Positions 1 through 6,320 of a stretch of 6,320 nucleotides of DNA are shown in pieces. The position numbers and the translations under genes were made by a program. Below the pieces are notes generated by a model that saw only the letters and a list, made by a program, of their open reading frames with translations, was not told the origin of the DNA and ran no database searches. The stretch spans positions 1 through 6,320 of the forward strand of contig DAOVYP010000140.1 in the NCBI GenBank assembly GCA_030635565.1, in the 5' to 3' direction. How positions within the stretch are numbered: position 1 is the stretch's first letter; every line of letters begins with the position of its first letter. Source of the DNA: Spirochaeta sp. Its GTDB lineage: Bacteria; Spirochaetota; Spirochaetia; DSM-2461.

Positions 1-1
1 A

Positions 2-1072
2 GCCGGGATGTTTCTGCTGACTTCGTTCAAGGCCGAAGCGGCTATGACCGAACAACCCGTTGAGATAAGGACTGTCAGGACACGGATTCTTTTACCCGGC
101 CCTCAAACCGTATTTATCGAATCCGAAGGATTTCTCAGAGCCGCGCGCCGGCTGGAAATTCACAGTTCTGTGGCCGGTCGTGTTTCAGGGACGCTCTCCG
201 GCCTCAAGGGTGGGATTTCGGCGGAAGAGGGTGATGTGCTGGTTTCACTGGATGACCGCAAGGCCCGCCTGGCATTTGAAAGCGCCCGGACCGAGATGAT
301 CCGCAGCTCTTCAGGTTTTATGACGTCGGCCGGATTGAGTGATGCCGAACGTTCCGCCTGGAAGGGATTTTTGATTGAATTGGAGGGCGGGGATATCCGT
401 CATTTACCTGAGCCGCCTCTTGCGGGGGAACGTCTGCGTTTGCTGGCCGCCACCATGGGAGTCGTCGGCGCATGGCATTCTCTGGAATACGCGGCGTTTG
501 ATCTGGCGGATCATCAGATACTTGCTCCGTTTTCCGGCACCCTCAGTGGAGAGGGGCTTTCGGAAGGCGCCTGGGTGTCGCCCGGAACCTCTCTTGCCGT
601 ACTGGTGGAAACCGGGCGGCTTGAGCTGCAGCTCTCCCTCCCCGTCGATGACATGATACATGTGACTGTCGGCGATCCTGTCGGAATCACCCGGGGGGAA
701 GATACCCATACATTGAGGGGCGAAGTGGTCCGCATTGAACCTCTGCTTACCGCCGGATCCCAGACCGCTCGGGTTCATGTCGTCCTGGAGGCGTCGGCCG
801 GGGAGGGCTGGCTGCCGGGAACTTTTGTCAATGCGTCGGTTGCGGGCAGGAGTATCGATTCGGCATACAGGATCCCAAGGGGAATCCTGGTGGGCGGCCG
901 GCTGCCGGTATTCGCTGATGGTCGTCTTGTTCTCCGGCCGGTGACTGTACTGGCACATGACGGCTCGGACATCCTGCTGGCAGCGGATATGCCGTTGGGA
1001 ACGGAACTGGTTGTGACGGTTCTACAGAGTCCTGTCGAGGGACTTCTGCTGCAGAGGGAGGAAGTCCGATGA
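2..1072 (+). CDS. RND efflux periplasmic adaptor subunit (membrane fusion protein, HlyD/AcrA type), 5' partial
   Basis: This is the periplasmic adaptor that links an RND pump to an outer-membrane channel. The frame is open to the left edge. The first ATG (base 8) gives MFLLTSFKAEAA, which looks like the end of a signal peptide with an A-x-A type cleavage site, so the true start is probably upstream; an ATG at 44 would leave no export signal. Numbering from base 8, the first half of the lipoyl domain is near residues 48-85 (IHSSVAGRV, EGDVLVSLDD). It resumes near 169-205 with ILAPFSGTLSG (171-181) and EGAWVSPGTSLAVLVE. A beta-barrel follows at about 205-270 (VGDPVGI), then a membrane-proximal domain with IPRGIL at 289-294. 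Only about 75 residues separate the lipoyl halves, so the alpha-hairpin is short and lacks clear long heptads. The family and the pairing with the downstream pump are secure; the substrate is unknown. Confidence 0.88.
   Translation, partial: AGMFLLTSFKAEAAMTEQPVEIRTVRTRILLPGPQTVFIESEGFLRAARRLEIHSSVAGRVSGTLSGLKGGISAEEGDVLVSLDDRKARLAFESARTEMIRSSSGFMTSAGLSDAERSAWKGFLIELEGGDIRHLPEPPLAGERLRLLAATMGVVGAWHSLEYAAFDLADHQILAPFSGTLSGEGLSEGAWVSPGTSLAVLVETGRLELQLSLPVDDMIHVTVGDPVGITRGEDTHTLRGEVVRIEPLLTAGSQTARVHVVLEASAGEGWLPGTFVNASVAGRSIDSAYRIPRGILVGGRLPVFADGRLVLRPVTVLAHDGSDILLAADMPLGTELVVTVLQSPVEGLLLQREEVR
1056..1062 (+). promoter_or_regulatory. Ribosome binding site of the RND pump gene
   Basis: The purine run GGGAGGA lies six bases before the ATG at 1069, inside the last codons of the adaptor gene. 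With the ATGA overlap (start 1069-1071, stop 1070-1072), it fixes the pump start and indicates translational coupling of the two subunits. Confidence 0.75.
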
Positions 1073-4000
1073 ATCGTGTCATCAGATATTTTGCTTCCCG
1101 CGGTATGGTGACAAACTGGTTCATCCTGCTCATCATGGCGACCGGTATCTTCGGTTTCACCCAACTGCGCCGCAGGGTCTGGCCCCAGATCGACTATGAT
1201 TATGTCAATCTGAATATCTCATGGCCCGGTGCTTCGGCGACCGAAATCGAGGATGGGCTCACCATTCCCATTGAGGAGAAACTCAAGGGCCTTGAGGGAG
1301 TGGACCGTATGGTGTCCACCACCGGTGACGGTTATGTCCATGTCTGGATGGAAACCAGCCCCGATATCCCCGTCGACAGGACCATCGATCGGATACGCAA
1401 CGCTGTCGATTCACTGCCTGACTACCCACCGGGAGCCCGTCCCCCCCGGGTGACTCAGGAGGAATCCTGGAACCGGGTTATGCTGCTCTTTATATACGGC
1501 CCTGAAAACCTGGATGTTCTTCAGGATATTTCCGATAAGTTCCGGAACGATCTTCTGGCCTCAGGTGAGGTGACCCAGATTAAATCCTGGGGTATGCCGG
1601 AGAAGGAAATCCGGGTGAATGTATCCCCATCACTGCTCAGGGAATATGGACTCACCACTGGTGATATCGAATCGGCCATACGATCCTCGGATCTGAATAT
1701 CGCCGCGGGAACGGTGAATACCGGAACGGAGAACCTGCAGATCCGTTCCTATGGAAGACGTACGACTGTTGCGGCGATTGAAGAAATCCCGGTACACGCG
1801 GCCGGTTCCATTTCCCTGGGACAGATTTGCAAGGTGACTGAAGAATGGCCGTCGGAAGCCGTCTATACCCGGGCCAACGGTAAACCCGCGGTCGGTTTCG
1901 AGATCATGTACACCAATGCCGAAGATGTCCTTGTTATATCGAATACGGTGGATGAAATCATCGAAGAAGCCTCATTGGAATACGGAGATCTGGTCAGTTT
2001 CAAACCCTTCATCCGGGATTCCGAACAGATTGAGGAGCGTCTGGGAACCTTGAGTATCAGCGGACTGCTCGGCTTGCTCCTGGTCGTGCTTATTCTGGGT
2101 ATCTTCCTGAATCTCAGGCTCTCTCTCTGGGTGGCCTTCGGGATTCCCTTTTCTTTTCTCGGACTTTTCTTCATCGAATGGCTTATGGGTATCACGATAA
2201 ACGAGATGTCATTGTTCGGGATGATTATGGTACTGGGTATCCTGGTGGACGACGGCATTATCATAGGGGAGAATATATACGCACATTGGAAGGAGCAGGG
2301 CAAGACGCCCCTTCAGGCCGCTCTCGACGGAACCATGGAAGTTCTTGCACCTGTTGTGGTTTCCATCATTACCACCATGGTAGCCTTCGCCCCGTATTTC
2401 TTTATTTACGGTGAAATGGGGCAGTACACTTCCCAGATCGGTCTGGTCATTATCCTCTGTCTGGCGTTCTCGCTGATTGAAGCCGCCATTATCCTGCCGG
2501 TCCATCTGGCGCATTCCCGGGCCCTCGGAAACCAGAAAAATTCCGGCAGATTCGGGCATTGGCGCCGTGGTCTGGATCGTTTTCAGGAAGGTCTTATCCA
2601 CAAAGTATATGCTCCTGTACTCAAGGCAGCCCTCTCTCACCGCGGCCTCTCCCTCGCCGTCATGGCAGCGGTTCTGCTCATCCTGGGCGGTGCTATGGCC
2701 GGAAATCACGTAAAGGCCATGTTCTTTCCCGAGGTTGAAATGCCCTATTCCTACGCCGAGATAGCTTTTCCGGCTGGAACTTCGGCAGCCGTGGTGGATG
2801 AGATACGGGACGACATCACGGAAACGGCCCTGGCACTTGGAGCCGAAGAACTCTGGGCCCTTCCGGACGAAGGTTATGAGAATGCCCTTATGGATGTTCT
2901 CTCCTGGGGAGACAGCCGCCGGGTCTGGGTGTATTTCATCATGATTCCCAACGAAGACCGTCCCTATTCCACATCCGATTTTTCAAGCGCTCTCAATGAA
3001 CGAATCGGTGTGATTCCTGAGGCGGAAAGCTTCAAGCTGGGTGAGGAGAGTGCTTTCGGGGGATATCCGATTTCCATCCGCTTTGTCGGTGAAGACCGGG
3101 AATCGCTGGAGAAAGCGGCCGGTATGCTCAAGACGGAGCTCGCCCGGATTGACGGTGTCAAGGACATTTCAGACGACACTCCTCTCGGCGCCCGGGAGCT
3201 GGTATTCAGCCTGAATAACCGGGGGAAGGCCATTGGACTTTCAACAGGCTTCCTGGCCTCCCAGATTCGTGATGGCTGGTACGGAAAAGAGGTGACCCGG
3301 ATTAACGATGGTCCCCGTCAGATTCCGGTGGTTCTGAGAATGGATGCCGATGAGAGACGCAGTCTCAATCAGCTCGATCGATATCCGGTTCGGACTCCCT
3401 CGGGAGAATGGGTCCTTACCGGTGATGTGATGGATTATGACATCGAAAGGGGCCTTCATCAGATTAAAAGGGAAAACGGATTCCGCGCCATACGCGTGAA
3501 TGCCGGATTCGATGATGCGAAGAACGATCTGAACGTTGTGCTCTCGGAGATCAACAAAGAAATCATACCCCGTATCCTGAATGAAGTGCCGGGTGTTTCA
3601 CTCTCAGCCGGCGGACAGGCCGAAGAGGTGGACCGCATGATGAAATCCATGCTCTTCGCCATGATCGGAGCACTGATCGTGATGTTTACCATCCTGATGA
3701 CGGCCACCGGTTCGGTAGGGCAGGCATTCATTATCATAGCCCTCATTCCTCTGGGCTTCGTCGGTGCCGTTTTCGGTCATATGATTATGGGGCTGCCGGT
3801 GAGTTTCCTCTCCTTCCTCGGGGTATTGGCCCTGGCGGGAATCATCGTCAACGATTCCGTGGTGTTTATCTCAACCTATAACCGGCTTGTAAGAAAGGAA
3901 GGTATCCCATCTGCTCAGGCGGTTTTCCAAGCGGGACTCAGGCGCTTCAGGCCTATCCTCATGACCACTCTCACAACCTCCATCGGCCTGACGCCGCTGA

Positions 4001-4224
4001 TTTTCCAGAAAAGCGTCGGAGGTCAATTCCTGGTACCCATCGCCGTTTCCATCGCCTTCGGCCTGCTCTTCGGAACCTTCCTCACCCTTATACTTTTGCC
4101 TTGCGTTCTCTCTCTCATGGCCGATTTCAATCATTGGTGGAAATCACGGTGGGAACAGCAGAAGGCCAGGCATCAACGGAATGCACTGGTATCCGAAGCC
4201 GCTATCGTCATGAATCAGGAGTAG
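1069..4224 (+). CDS. RND efflux transporter, inner-membrane permease (AcrB/HAE-like family), complete
   Basis: This is a proton-driven exporter of 1051 residues, normal for the family (about 1020-1070). TM1 is near residues 14-33. The first periplasmic porter region follows (40-325; WPGASATEIEDGLTIPIEE). TM2-TM6 lie at about 329-476, TM7 at 527-545, the second periplasmic region at 546-855 and TM8-TM12 at 858-1015. TM4 carries the proton-relay pair D394-D395 (GILVDDGIIIGENI). TM11 keeps RPILMTTL, with T966 matching the relay threonine of AcrB. In TM10, where AcrB has K940-N941, this protein reads GIIVNDSVV with N928-D929, so the lysine is absent; this is seen in a broad environmental branch of the family. 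The start is fixed by a strong Shine-Dalgarno and the ATGA overlap with the adaptor gene. Drug, metal or lipid substrate cannot be told from sequence. The absence of the CusA-type glutamate in TM10 argues mildly against a metal pump. Confidence 0.95.
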   Translation: MNRVIRYFASRGMVTNWFILLIMATGIFGFTQLRRRVWPQIDYDYVNLNISWPGASATEIEDGLTIPIEEKLKGLEGVDRMVSTTGDGYVHVWMETSPDIPVDRTIDRIRNAVDSLPDYPPGARPPRVTQEESWNRVMLLFIYGPENLDVLQDISDKFRNDLLASGEVTQIKSWGMPEKEIRVNVSPSLLREYGLTTGDIESAIRSSDLNIAAGTVNTGTENLQIRSYGRRTTVAAIEEIPVHAAGSISLGQICKVTEEWPSEAVYTRANGKPAVGFEIMYTNAEDVLVISNTVDEIIEEASLEYGDLVSFKPFIRDSEQIEERLGTLSISGLLGLLLVVLILGIFLNLRLSLWVAFGIPFSFLGLFFIEWLMGITINEMSLFGMIMVLGILVDDGIIIGENIYAHWKEQGKTPLQAALDGTMEVLAPVVVSIITTMVAFAPYFFIYGEMGQYTSQIGLVIILCLAFSLIEAAIILPVHLAHSRALGNQKNSGRFGHWRRGLDRFQEGLIHKVYAPVLKAALSHRGLSLAVMAAVLLILGGAMAGNHVKAMFFPEVEMPYSYAEIAFPAGTSAAVVDEIRDDITETALALGAEELWALPDEGYENALMDVLSWGDSRRVWVYFIMIPNEDRPYSTSDFSSALNERIGVIPEAESFKLGEESAFGGYPISIRFVGEDRESLEKAAGMLKTELARIDGVKDISDDTPLGARELVFSLNNRGKAIGLSTGFLASQIRDGWYGKEVTRINDGPRQIPVVLRMDADERRSLNQLDRYPVRTPSGEWVLTGDVMDYDIERGLHQIKRENGFRAIRVNAGFDDAKNDLNVVLSEINKEIIPRILNEVPGVSLSAGGQAEEVDRMMKSMLFAMIGALIVMFTILMTATGSVGQAFIIIALIPLGFVGAVFGHMIMGLPVSFLSFLGVLALAGIIVNDSVVFISTYNRLVRKEGIPSAQAVFQAGLRRFRPILMTTLTTSIGLTPLIFQKSVGGQFLVPIAVSIAFGLLFGTFLTLILLPCVLSLMADFNHWWKSRWEQQKARHQRNALVSEAAIVMNQE
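4217..4221 (+). promoter_or_regulatory. Shine-Dalgarno-like AGGAG at the end of the pump gene
   Basis: AGGAG sits inside the last codons of the pump gene, five bases before an ATG at 4227. It is the only sequence reason to think a small ORF following the pump might be translated. It is also encoded by the pump's own C-terminal codons (Gln-Glu), so it may be fortuitous. Confidence 0.4.
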
Positions 4225-4226
4225 TT

Positions 4227-4439
4227 ATGGATTTTCAATTATTAACCATTGTTGAATGGCTGACTGACGGACCCGATCATTTTGATTCCCAATTGAGCGA
4301 GAGGAATGAAAGCATTTCATTCCCGAGCGAATGCAGGGAAAGCAAGGTTCATACCCCGCGGCTTGCCGCGGAAAAGAGTCGCCCCCGGCGACTCTGGGTC
4401 CAGGGCTCTGCCCTGGGGTATGATACCTTTCATTCTTAA
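4227..4439 (+). CDS. Doubtful small ORF (70 codons) running through the structured intergenic element
   Basis: The ORF begins two bases after the pump stop with MDFQLLTIVEWLTDGPDHFD and ends at TAA 4437-4439. The first ~25 codons have plausible protein-like composition and a good Shine-Dalgarno. The remaining two thirds is simply a reading of the palindromic element (ESISFPSECRESK, then basic, hairpin-derived residues) and is unlikely to be a selected protein sequence. I do not recognise any family. There is no signal peptide or clear membrane segment. It could be a real small protein, the 5' remnant of a gene interrupted by the element, or a chance ORF. Excising the element on paper (bases 4323-4435) gives only a 42-codon ORF ending at 4468, which does not restore anything recognisable. 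Confidence 0.22.
   Translation: MDFQLLTIVEWLTDGPDHFDSQLSERNESISFPSECRESKVHTPRLAAEKSRPRRLWVQGSALGYDTFHS
4304..4435. repeat. Palindromic intergenic element with nested inverted repeats
   Basis: The ends are exact inverted repeats: GAATGAAAG at 4304-4312 and CTTTCATTC at 4427-4435. The left end can instead pair locally, as GAATGAAA (4304-4311) with TTTCATTC (4315-4322) around a 3-base loop. As a result TTTCATTC occurs twice in direct orientation, at 4315-4322 and 4428-4435. A further imperfect direct repeat has ATTCCC and GAGCGA at 4285-4300 and again at 4319-4330. Inside lies a three-armed core (4346-4427). The GC-rich, palindrome-dense make-up, quite unlike the flanking AT-richer spacer, is what multicopy intergenic repeats (REP/BIME- or MITE-like) look like. 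Only one copy is visible here, so multicopy status is inference. A structured RNA or an attenuator is the main alternative. Confidence 0.6.
4346..4427. other. Cloverleaf-folding core: closing stem plus three hairpins
   Basis: The closing stem pairs 4346-4355 (GGTTCATACC) with 4417-4427 (GGTATGATACC): ten pairs with one bulged base (4424). Three hairpins lie inside it with almost no unpaired linker. Arm 1 is 4356-4361 with 4366-4371 (CCGCGG, loop CTTG). Arm 2 is 4375-4383 with 4387-4395 (nine pairs AGAGTCGCC/GGCGACTCT, loop CCC). Arm 3 is 4400-4406 with 4410-4416 (CCAGGGC/GCCCTGG, loop TCT). Arm 1 starts directly after the closing stem and arm 3 ends directly before it. The fold is possible on either strand and as DNA or RNA. 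It is not a tRNA: arm sizes and loops do not match and there is no T-loop sequence. Being palindromic, it gives no strand preference. Confidence 0.65.
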
Positions 4440-4489
4440 CATTCTCGAACATGGACGCTACCCGGTGAAATTGACTATGATGTGGCTCA

Positions 4490-5764
4490 ATGCAGTACCC
4501 CGATTCAACCTCATACAGGCGTCGGCTTGAAAGAGATGCCTCCCTGCCTGATGGATTTCAGACAGCCGTAACATCCCTCGAGTTTATCCCGGCGGAGAAA
4601 CCTGATGCCGGGAAACAGGCCATGAATCTCGCTTTGATCCGGCTCACCGGACCGACCCGGTCATTCGGCGGGGTTTTCACCCGCAATGCCTTTCCCGGTT
4701 GGCCTGTCGAGGTGGGCAGGACTCTCCTGGACTCGCCGGTGGTTCAGGGGCTGCTGGTGAACAACAAGGTAGCTAATGTCGGAGCAGAGGGGGGGCTGGA
4801 AGCTTCGGTACATCTCGCGGGACTCGCCTCCGATCTTTTCGGCGACACGGCGCCTTACATACCGTCTTCCACCGGTGTCATCGGCTGGTCTCTGCCCATG
4901 GAAGCCATGGAGACGGCACTCCCCGATCTGCATGAAAATCTGCAGTCGGAATCTCTACTGCCCTTTGCTGAAGCCATTATGACCACTGATGCCTGGCCGA
5001 AAATTCGTTCATGCCGCTGCGGTGAGGGTCGGATCATCGGAACCGCCAAGGGCGCGGGAATGGTGGAGCCGAACATGGCTACTATGCTGGCCTTTTTTCT
5101 TACGGATATCGAGGTTTCCCGGGAGGCCGTCCGGCGAATCCTCTCAGATGTTGTGGATGAGAGCTTCAATCGCATCAGTATCGATGGTGAAACCAGTACC
5201 AGTGATACGGTACTGTTGTTCTCTTCCGGACATCACCCTTATCCCGGAGATGATGAATTTCGCAGCTCATTGATGGATACTGCCGCCAGGCTGGCCGAAG
5301 ACGTGGTGAGGAACGGTGAAGGTACAGCCCATGTGTTTCGTGTAACGGTCGCCGGGGTCCGGGACATGGTATCCGCCGTTTCCCTGGCCCGTTCGGTAGT
5401 CAATGCCCCACTGACGAAAACCGCCGTCCGGGGAAACGATCCGAATGTCGGCCGTATACTCCAGGCCCTTGGTGCGGCCTGCGGACGAATCGGAATGGAA
5501 ATTCCGAGGGACCGTCTCACTCTTGATATCGGCGGTCGCCGGGTCTTTCAGGGCGGAACTTTCCACCTGGATGGTAGTGAAGAGCAGGCTTTGAGCACCT
5601 ATTTCAGAGAAAAAGAGCTGCCTGTTCCGTCAGTCGGCTGGCCCCTCCATGAAGAGCGGGTGGATATTGAATTACATCTCGGTTCCGGTAATGCTTCGGC
5701 ATCGGTCACCGGTTCCGACTTATCCGAAGAATATGTGAAAATCAATGCCGATTACCGGACATGA
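4490..5764 (+). CDS. argJ: Bifunctional ornithine acetyltransferase / N-acetylglutamate synthase (ArgJ)
   Basis: ArgJ transfers the acetyl group from N-acetylornithine to glutamate (and in bifunctional forms makes N-acetylglutamate from acetyl-CoA) in cytosolic arginine biosynthesis. At 424 residues it is full length (family about 400-410, here with some extra N-terminal residues). The autocleavage site is clear: [17 protein letters not shown], with K187 and nucleophile T198, cut between A197 and T198 into alpha and beta chains. STGVIG gives the oxyanion-hole pair T128-G129. IMTTD is at 163-167, [18 protein letters not shown] follows in the beta chain, and the C-terminus ends NADYRT, as in classical members. 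Unusually, the normally conserved SGNANACTG-like stretch reads [11 protein letters not shown]. An in-frame stop at 4478-4480 leaves ATG 4490 as the only early start; the next in-frame start is too far in (ATG 4622). No good Shine-Dalgarno precedes it. Whether it is mono- or bifunctional cannot be told here. Confidence 0.95.
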   Translation: MQYPDSTSYRRRLERDASLPDGFQTAVTSLEFIPAEKPDAGKQAMNLALIRLTGPTRSFGGVFTRNAFPGWPVEVGRTLLDSPVVQGLLVNNKVANVGAEGGLEASVHLAGLASDLFGDTAPYIPSSTGVIGWSLPMEAMETALPDLHENLQSESLLPFAEAIMTTDAWPKIRSCRCGEGRIIGTAKGAGMVEPNMATMLAFFLTDIEVSREAVRRILSDVVDESFNRISIDGETSTSDTVLLFSSGHHPYPGDDEFRSSLMDTAARLAEDVVRNGEGTAHVFRVTVAGVRDMVSAVSLARSVVNAPLTKTAVRGNDPNVGRILQALGAACGRIGMEIPRDRLTLDIGGRRVFQGGTFHLDGSEEQALSTYFREKELPVPSVGWPLHEERVDIELHLGSGNASASVTGSDLSEEYVKINADYRT

Positions 5765-6320
5765 AGGATAGCAGAGTGGAAGCCGTAAACGAGAAAAGCA
5801 TCAAAGAGGCCGGAGAACTGATCAACAAAGCCCGGAAGGAGATGGGAAAGCGCATCGTCGGTCAGGCCGACCTTGTCGACGGTCTCCTGATGGGCATTAT
5901 CGCCGGCGGGCATGTCCTTGTCGAAGGCGTACCGGGTCTGGCCAAGACACTGGCGGTAAGAACCCTGGCCGATGTCACCTCGGCGATGTTCAAACGAATA
6001 CAGTTCACTCCTGATCTACTGCCGGCCGACCTCACAGGTACCATGATTTACCGTCAACAGACCGGTGAATTCGTACCCCGTAAGGGTCCGGTCTTCTCCA
6101 ATGTCGTCCTGGCGGACGAAATCAATCGAGCCCCCGCCAAGGTTCAGTCCGCTCTTCTTGAAGCCATGGCCGAGGGACAGGTCACCATCGGTGAGCAGAC
6201 CTATCCGCTGCCTGAACCTTTTTTCGTCATGGCAACCCAGAATCCTATCGAGCAGGAAGGCACTTACCGTCTTCCCGAGGCCCAGCTCGACAGATTCCTT
6301 ATCAAGGTGAAGGTTGACTA
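5761..6320 (+). CDS. MoxR-family AAA+ ATPase, 3' partial
   Basis: This is an ATP-dependent chaperone-like AAA+ protein of the MoxR family, whose members commonly act with von Willebrand factor A or DUF58 proteins in maturation or stress functions. 186 codons are present of an expected 310-340, and the frame is still open at the window end. Walker A is GVPGLAKT at residues 56-63 (the GLAKT form typical of MoxR), Walker B VVLADE at 115-120, sensor 1 ATQNP with N161, and the arginine finger probably R178 in [26 protein letters not shown] and [15 protein letters not shown] are family signatures. The ATG at 5761 overlaps the argJ stop (ATGA), implying coupled translation; a GTG at 5776 with its own Shine-Dalgarno is a plausible alternative start. 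The downstream partners that would define its role lie outside the window. Confidence 0.93.
   Translation, partial: MKDSRVEAVNEKSIKEAGELINKARKEMGKRIVGQADLVDGLLMGIIAGGHVLVEGVPGLAKTLAVRTLADVTSAMFKRIQFTPDLLPADLTGTMIYRQQTGEFVPRKGPVFSNVVLADEINRAPAKVQSALLEAMAEGQVTIGEQTYPLPEPFFVMATQNPIEQEGTYRLPEAQLDRFLIKVKVD
5764..5768 (+). promoter_or_regulatory. Shine-Dalgarno-like AAGGA that could favour a GTG start for moxR
   Basis: AAGGA lies seven bases before an in-frame GTG at 5776, which would shorten the MoxR protein by five residues. The ATG at 5761 has no obvious ribosome binding site of its own and would depend on ribosomes terminating at the argJ stop. Both starts keep every known domain, so the choice only matters for the exact N-terminus. 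Confidence 0.4.

Noticed and set aside
404..958. 184-codon minus-strand ORF inside the adaptor gene
   Set aside because: It lies wholly antisense to a confidently coding frame and has a composition typical of a shadow frame (rich in Arg, Ser, Pro and His) with no recognisable motif.
2209..2709. 166-codon minus-strand ORF inside the pump gene
   Set aside because: It is antisense to conserved transmembrane and loop segments of the RND pump. Nothing in it resembles a protein family.
4346..4427. tRNA gene suggested by the cloverleaf shape
   Set aside because: The arm lengths, 3-4 base loops, and lack of a T-loop and acceptor end rule out a tRNA.
4304..4435. CRISPR array
   Set aside because: There is no regular direct repeat with spacers of constant length; the structure is a single nested palindrome.
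4376..4437. Classical rho-independent terminator after the pump gene
   Set aside because: Strong hairpins exist, but the following bases (CCTTTCATTCTT) are not a continuous T run, so a standard intrinsic terminator is not supported. Partial attenuation remains possible.
4471..4481. Promoter for argJ: TTGACT next to TATGAT
   Set aside because: The -35-like and -10-like hexamers overlap by one base instead of being about 17 bases apart. No properly spaced partner was found for either.

Overview
The window is compact, all-plus-strand bacterial DNA of moderate-to-high GC. It holds four confident genes, two of them cut by the window edges. The RND tripartite-pump genes imply a diderm (Gram-negative-type) cell. 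The lineage cannot be fixed from sequence alone. The argJ variant and the palindromic repeat made me think of spirochaetes or of sulfate-reducer-like deltaproteobacteria, but that is a low-confidence impression.

Layout. (1) 2-1072: periplasmic adaptor (membrane fusion protein) of an RND efflux pump, with its N-terminus and most of its signal peptide outside the window. (2) 1069-4224: complete 1051-residue RND inner-membrane pump, joined to the adaptor gene by an ATGA stop/start overlap. (3) 4225-4489: a 265-base gap, the only non-coding stretch of any size. It holds a highly structured palindromic element at 4304-4435, whose core (4346-4427) folds on paper as a near-perfect cloverleaf with three tight GC-rich arms. 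A doubtful 70-codon ORF with a good Shine-Dalgarno begins two bases after the pump stop and runs through this element. (4) 4490-5764: argJ, the bifunctional ornithine acetyltransferase / N-acetylglutamate synthase of arginine biosynthesis. (5) 5761-6320: the first 186 codons of a MoxR-family AAA+ ATPase, joined to argJ by a second ATGA overlap and cut by the window end.

The adaptor and pump form one functional unit, the proton-driven export of an unknown substrate; no outer-membrane channel gene is visible here. argJ and moxR form a second, translationally coupled pair whose functional connection is not obvious. The structured element sits exactly between the two pairs and is the part most worth following up, either as a mobile repeat or as an RNA structure that separates expression of the pump from that of argJ-moxR. 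The rest is ordinary, well-conserved chromosomal content.
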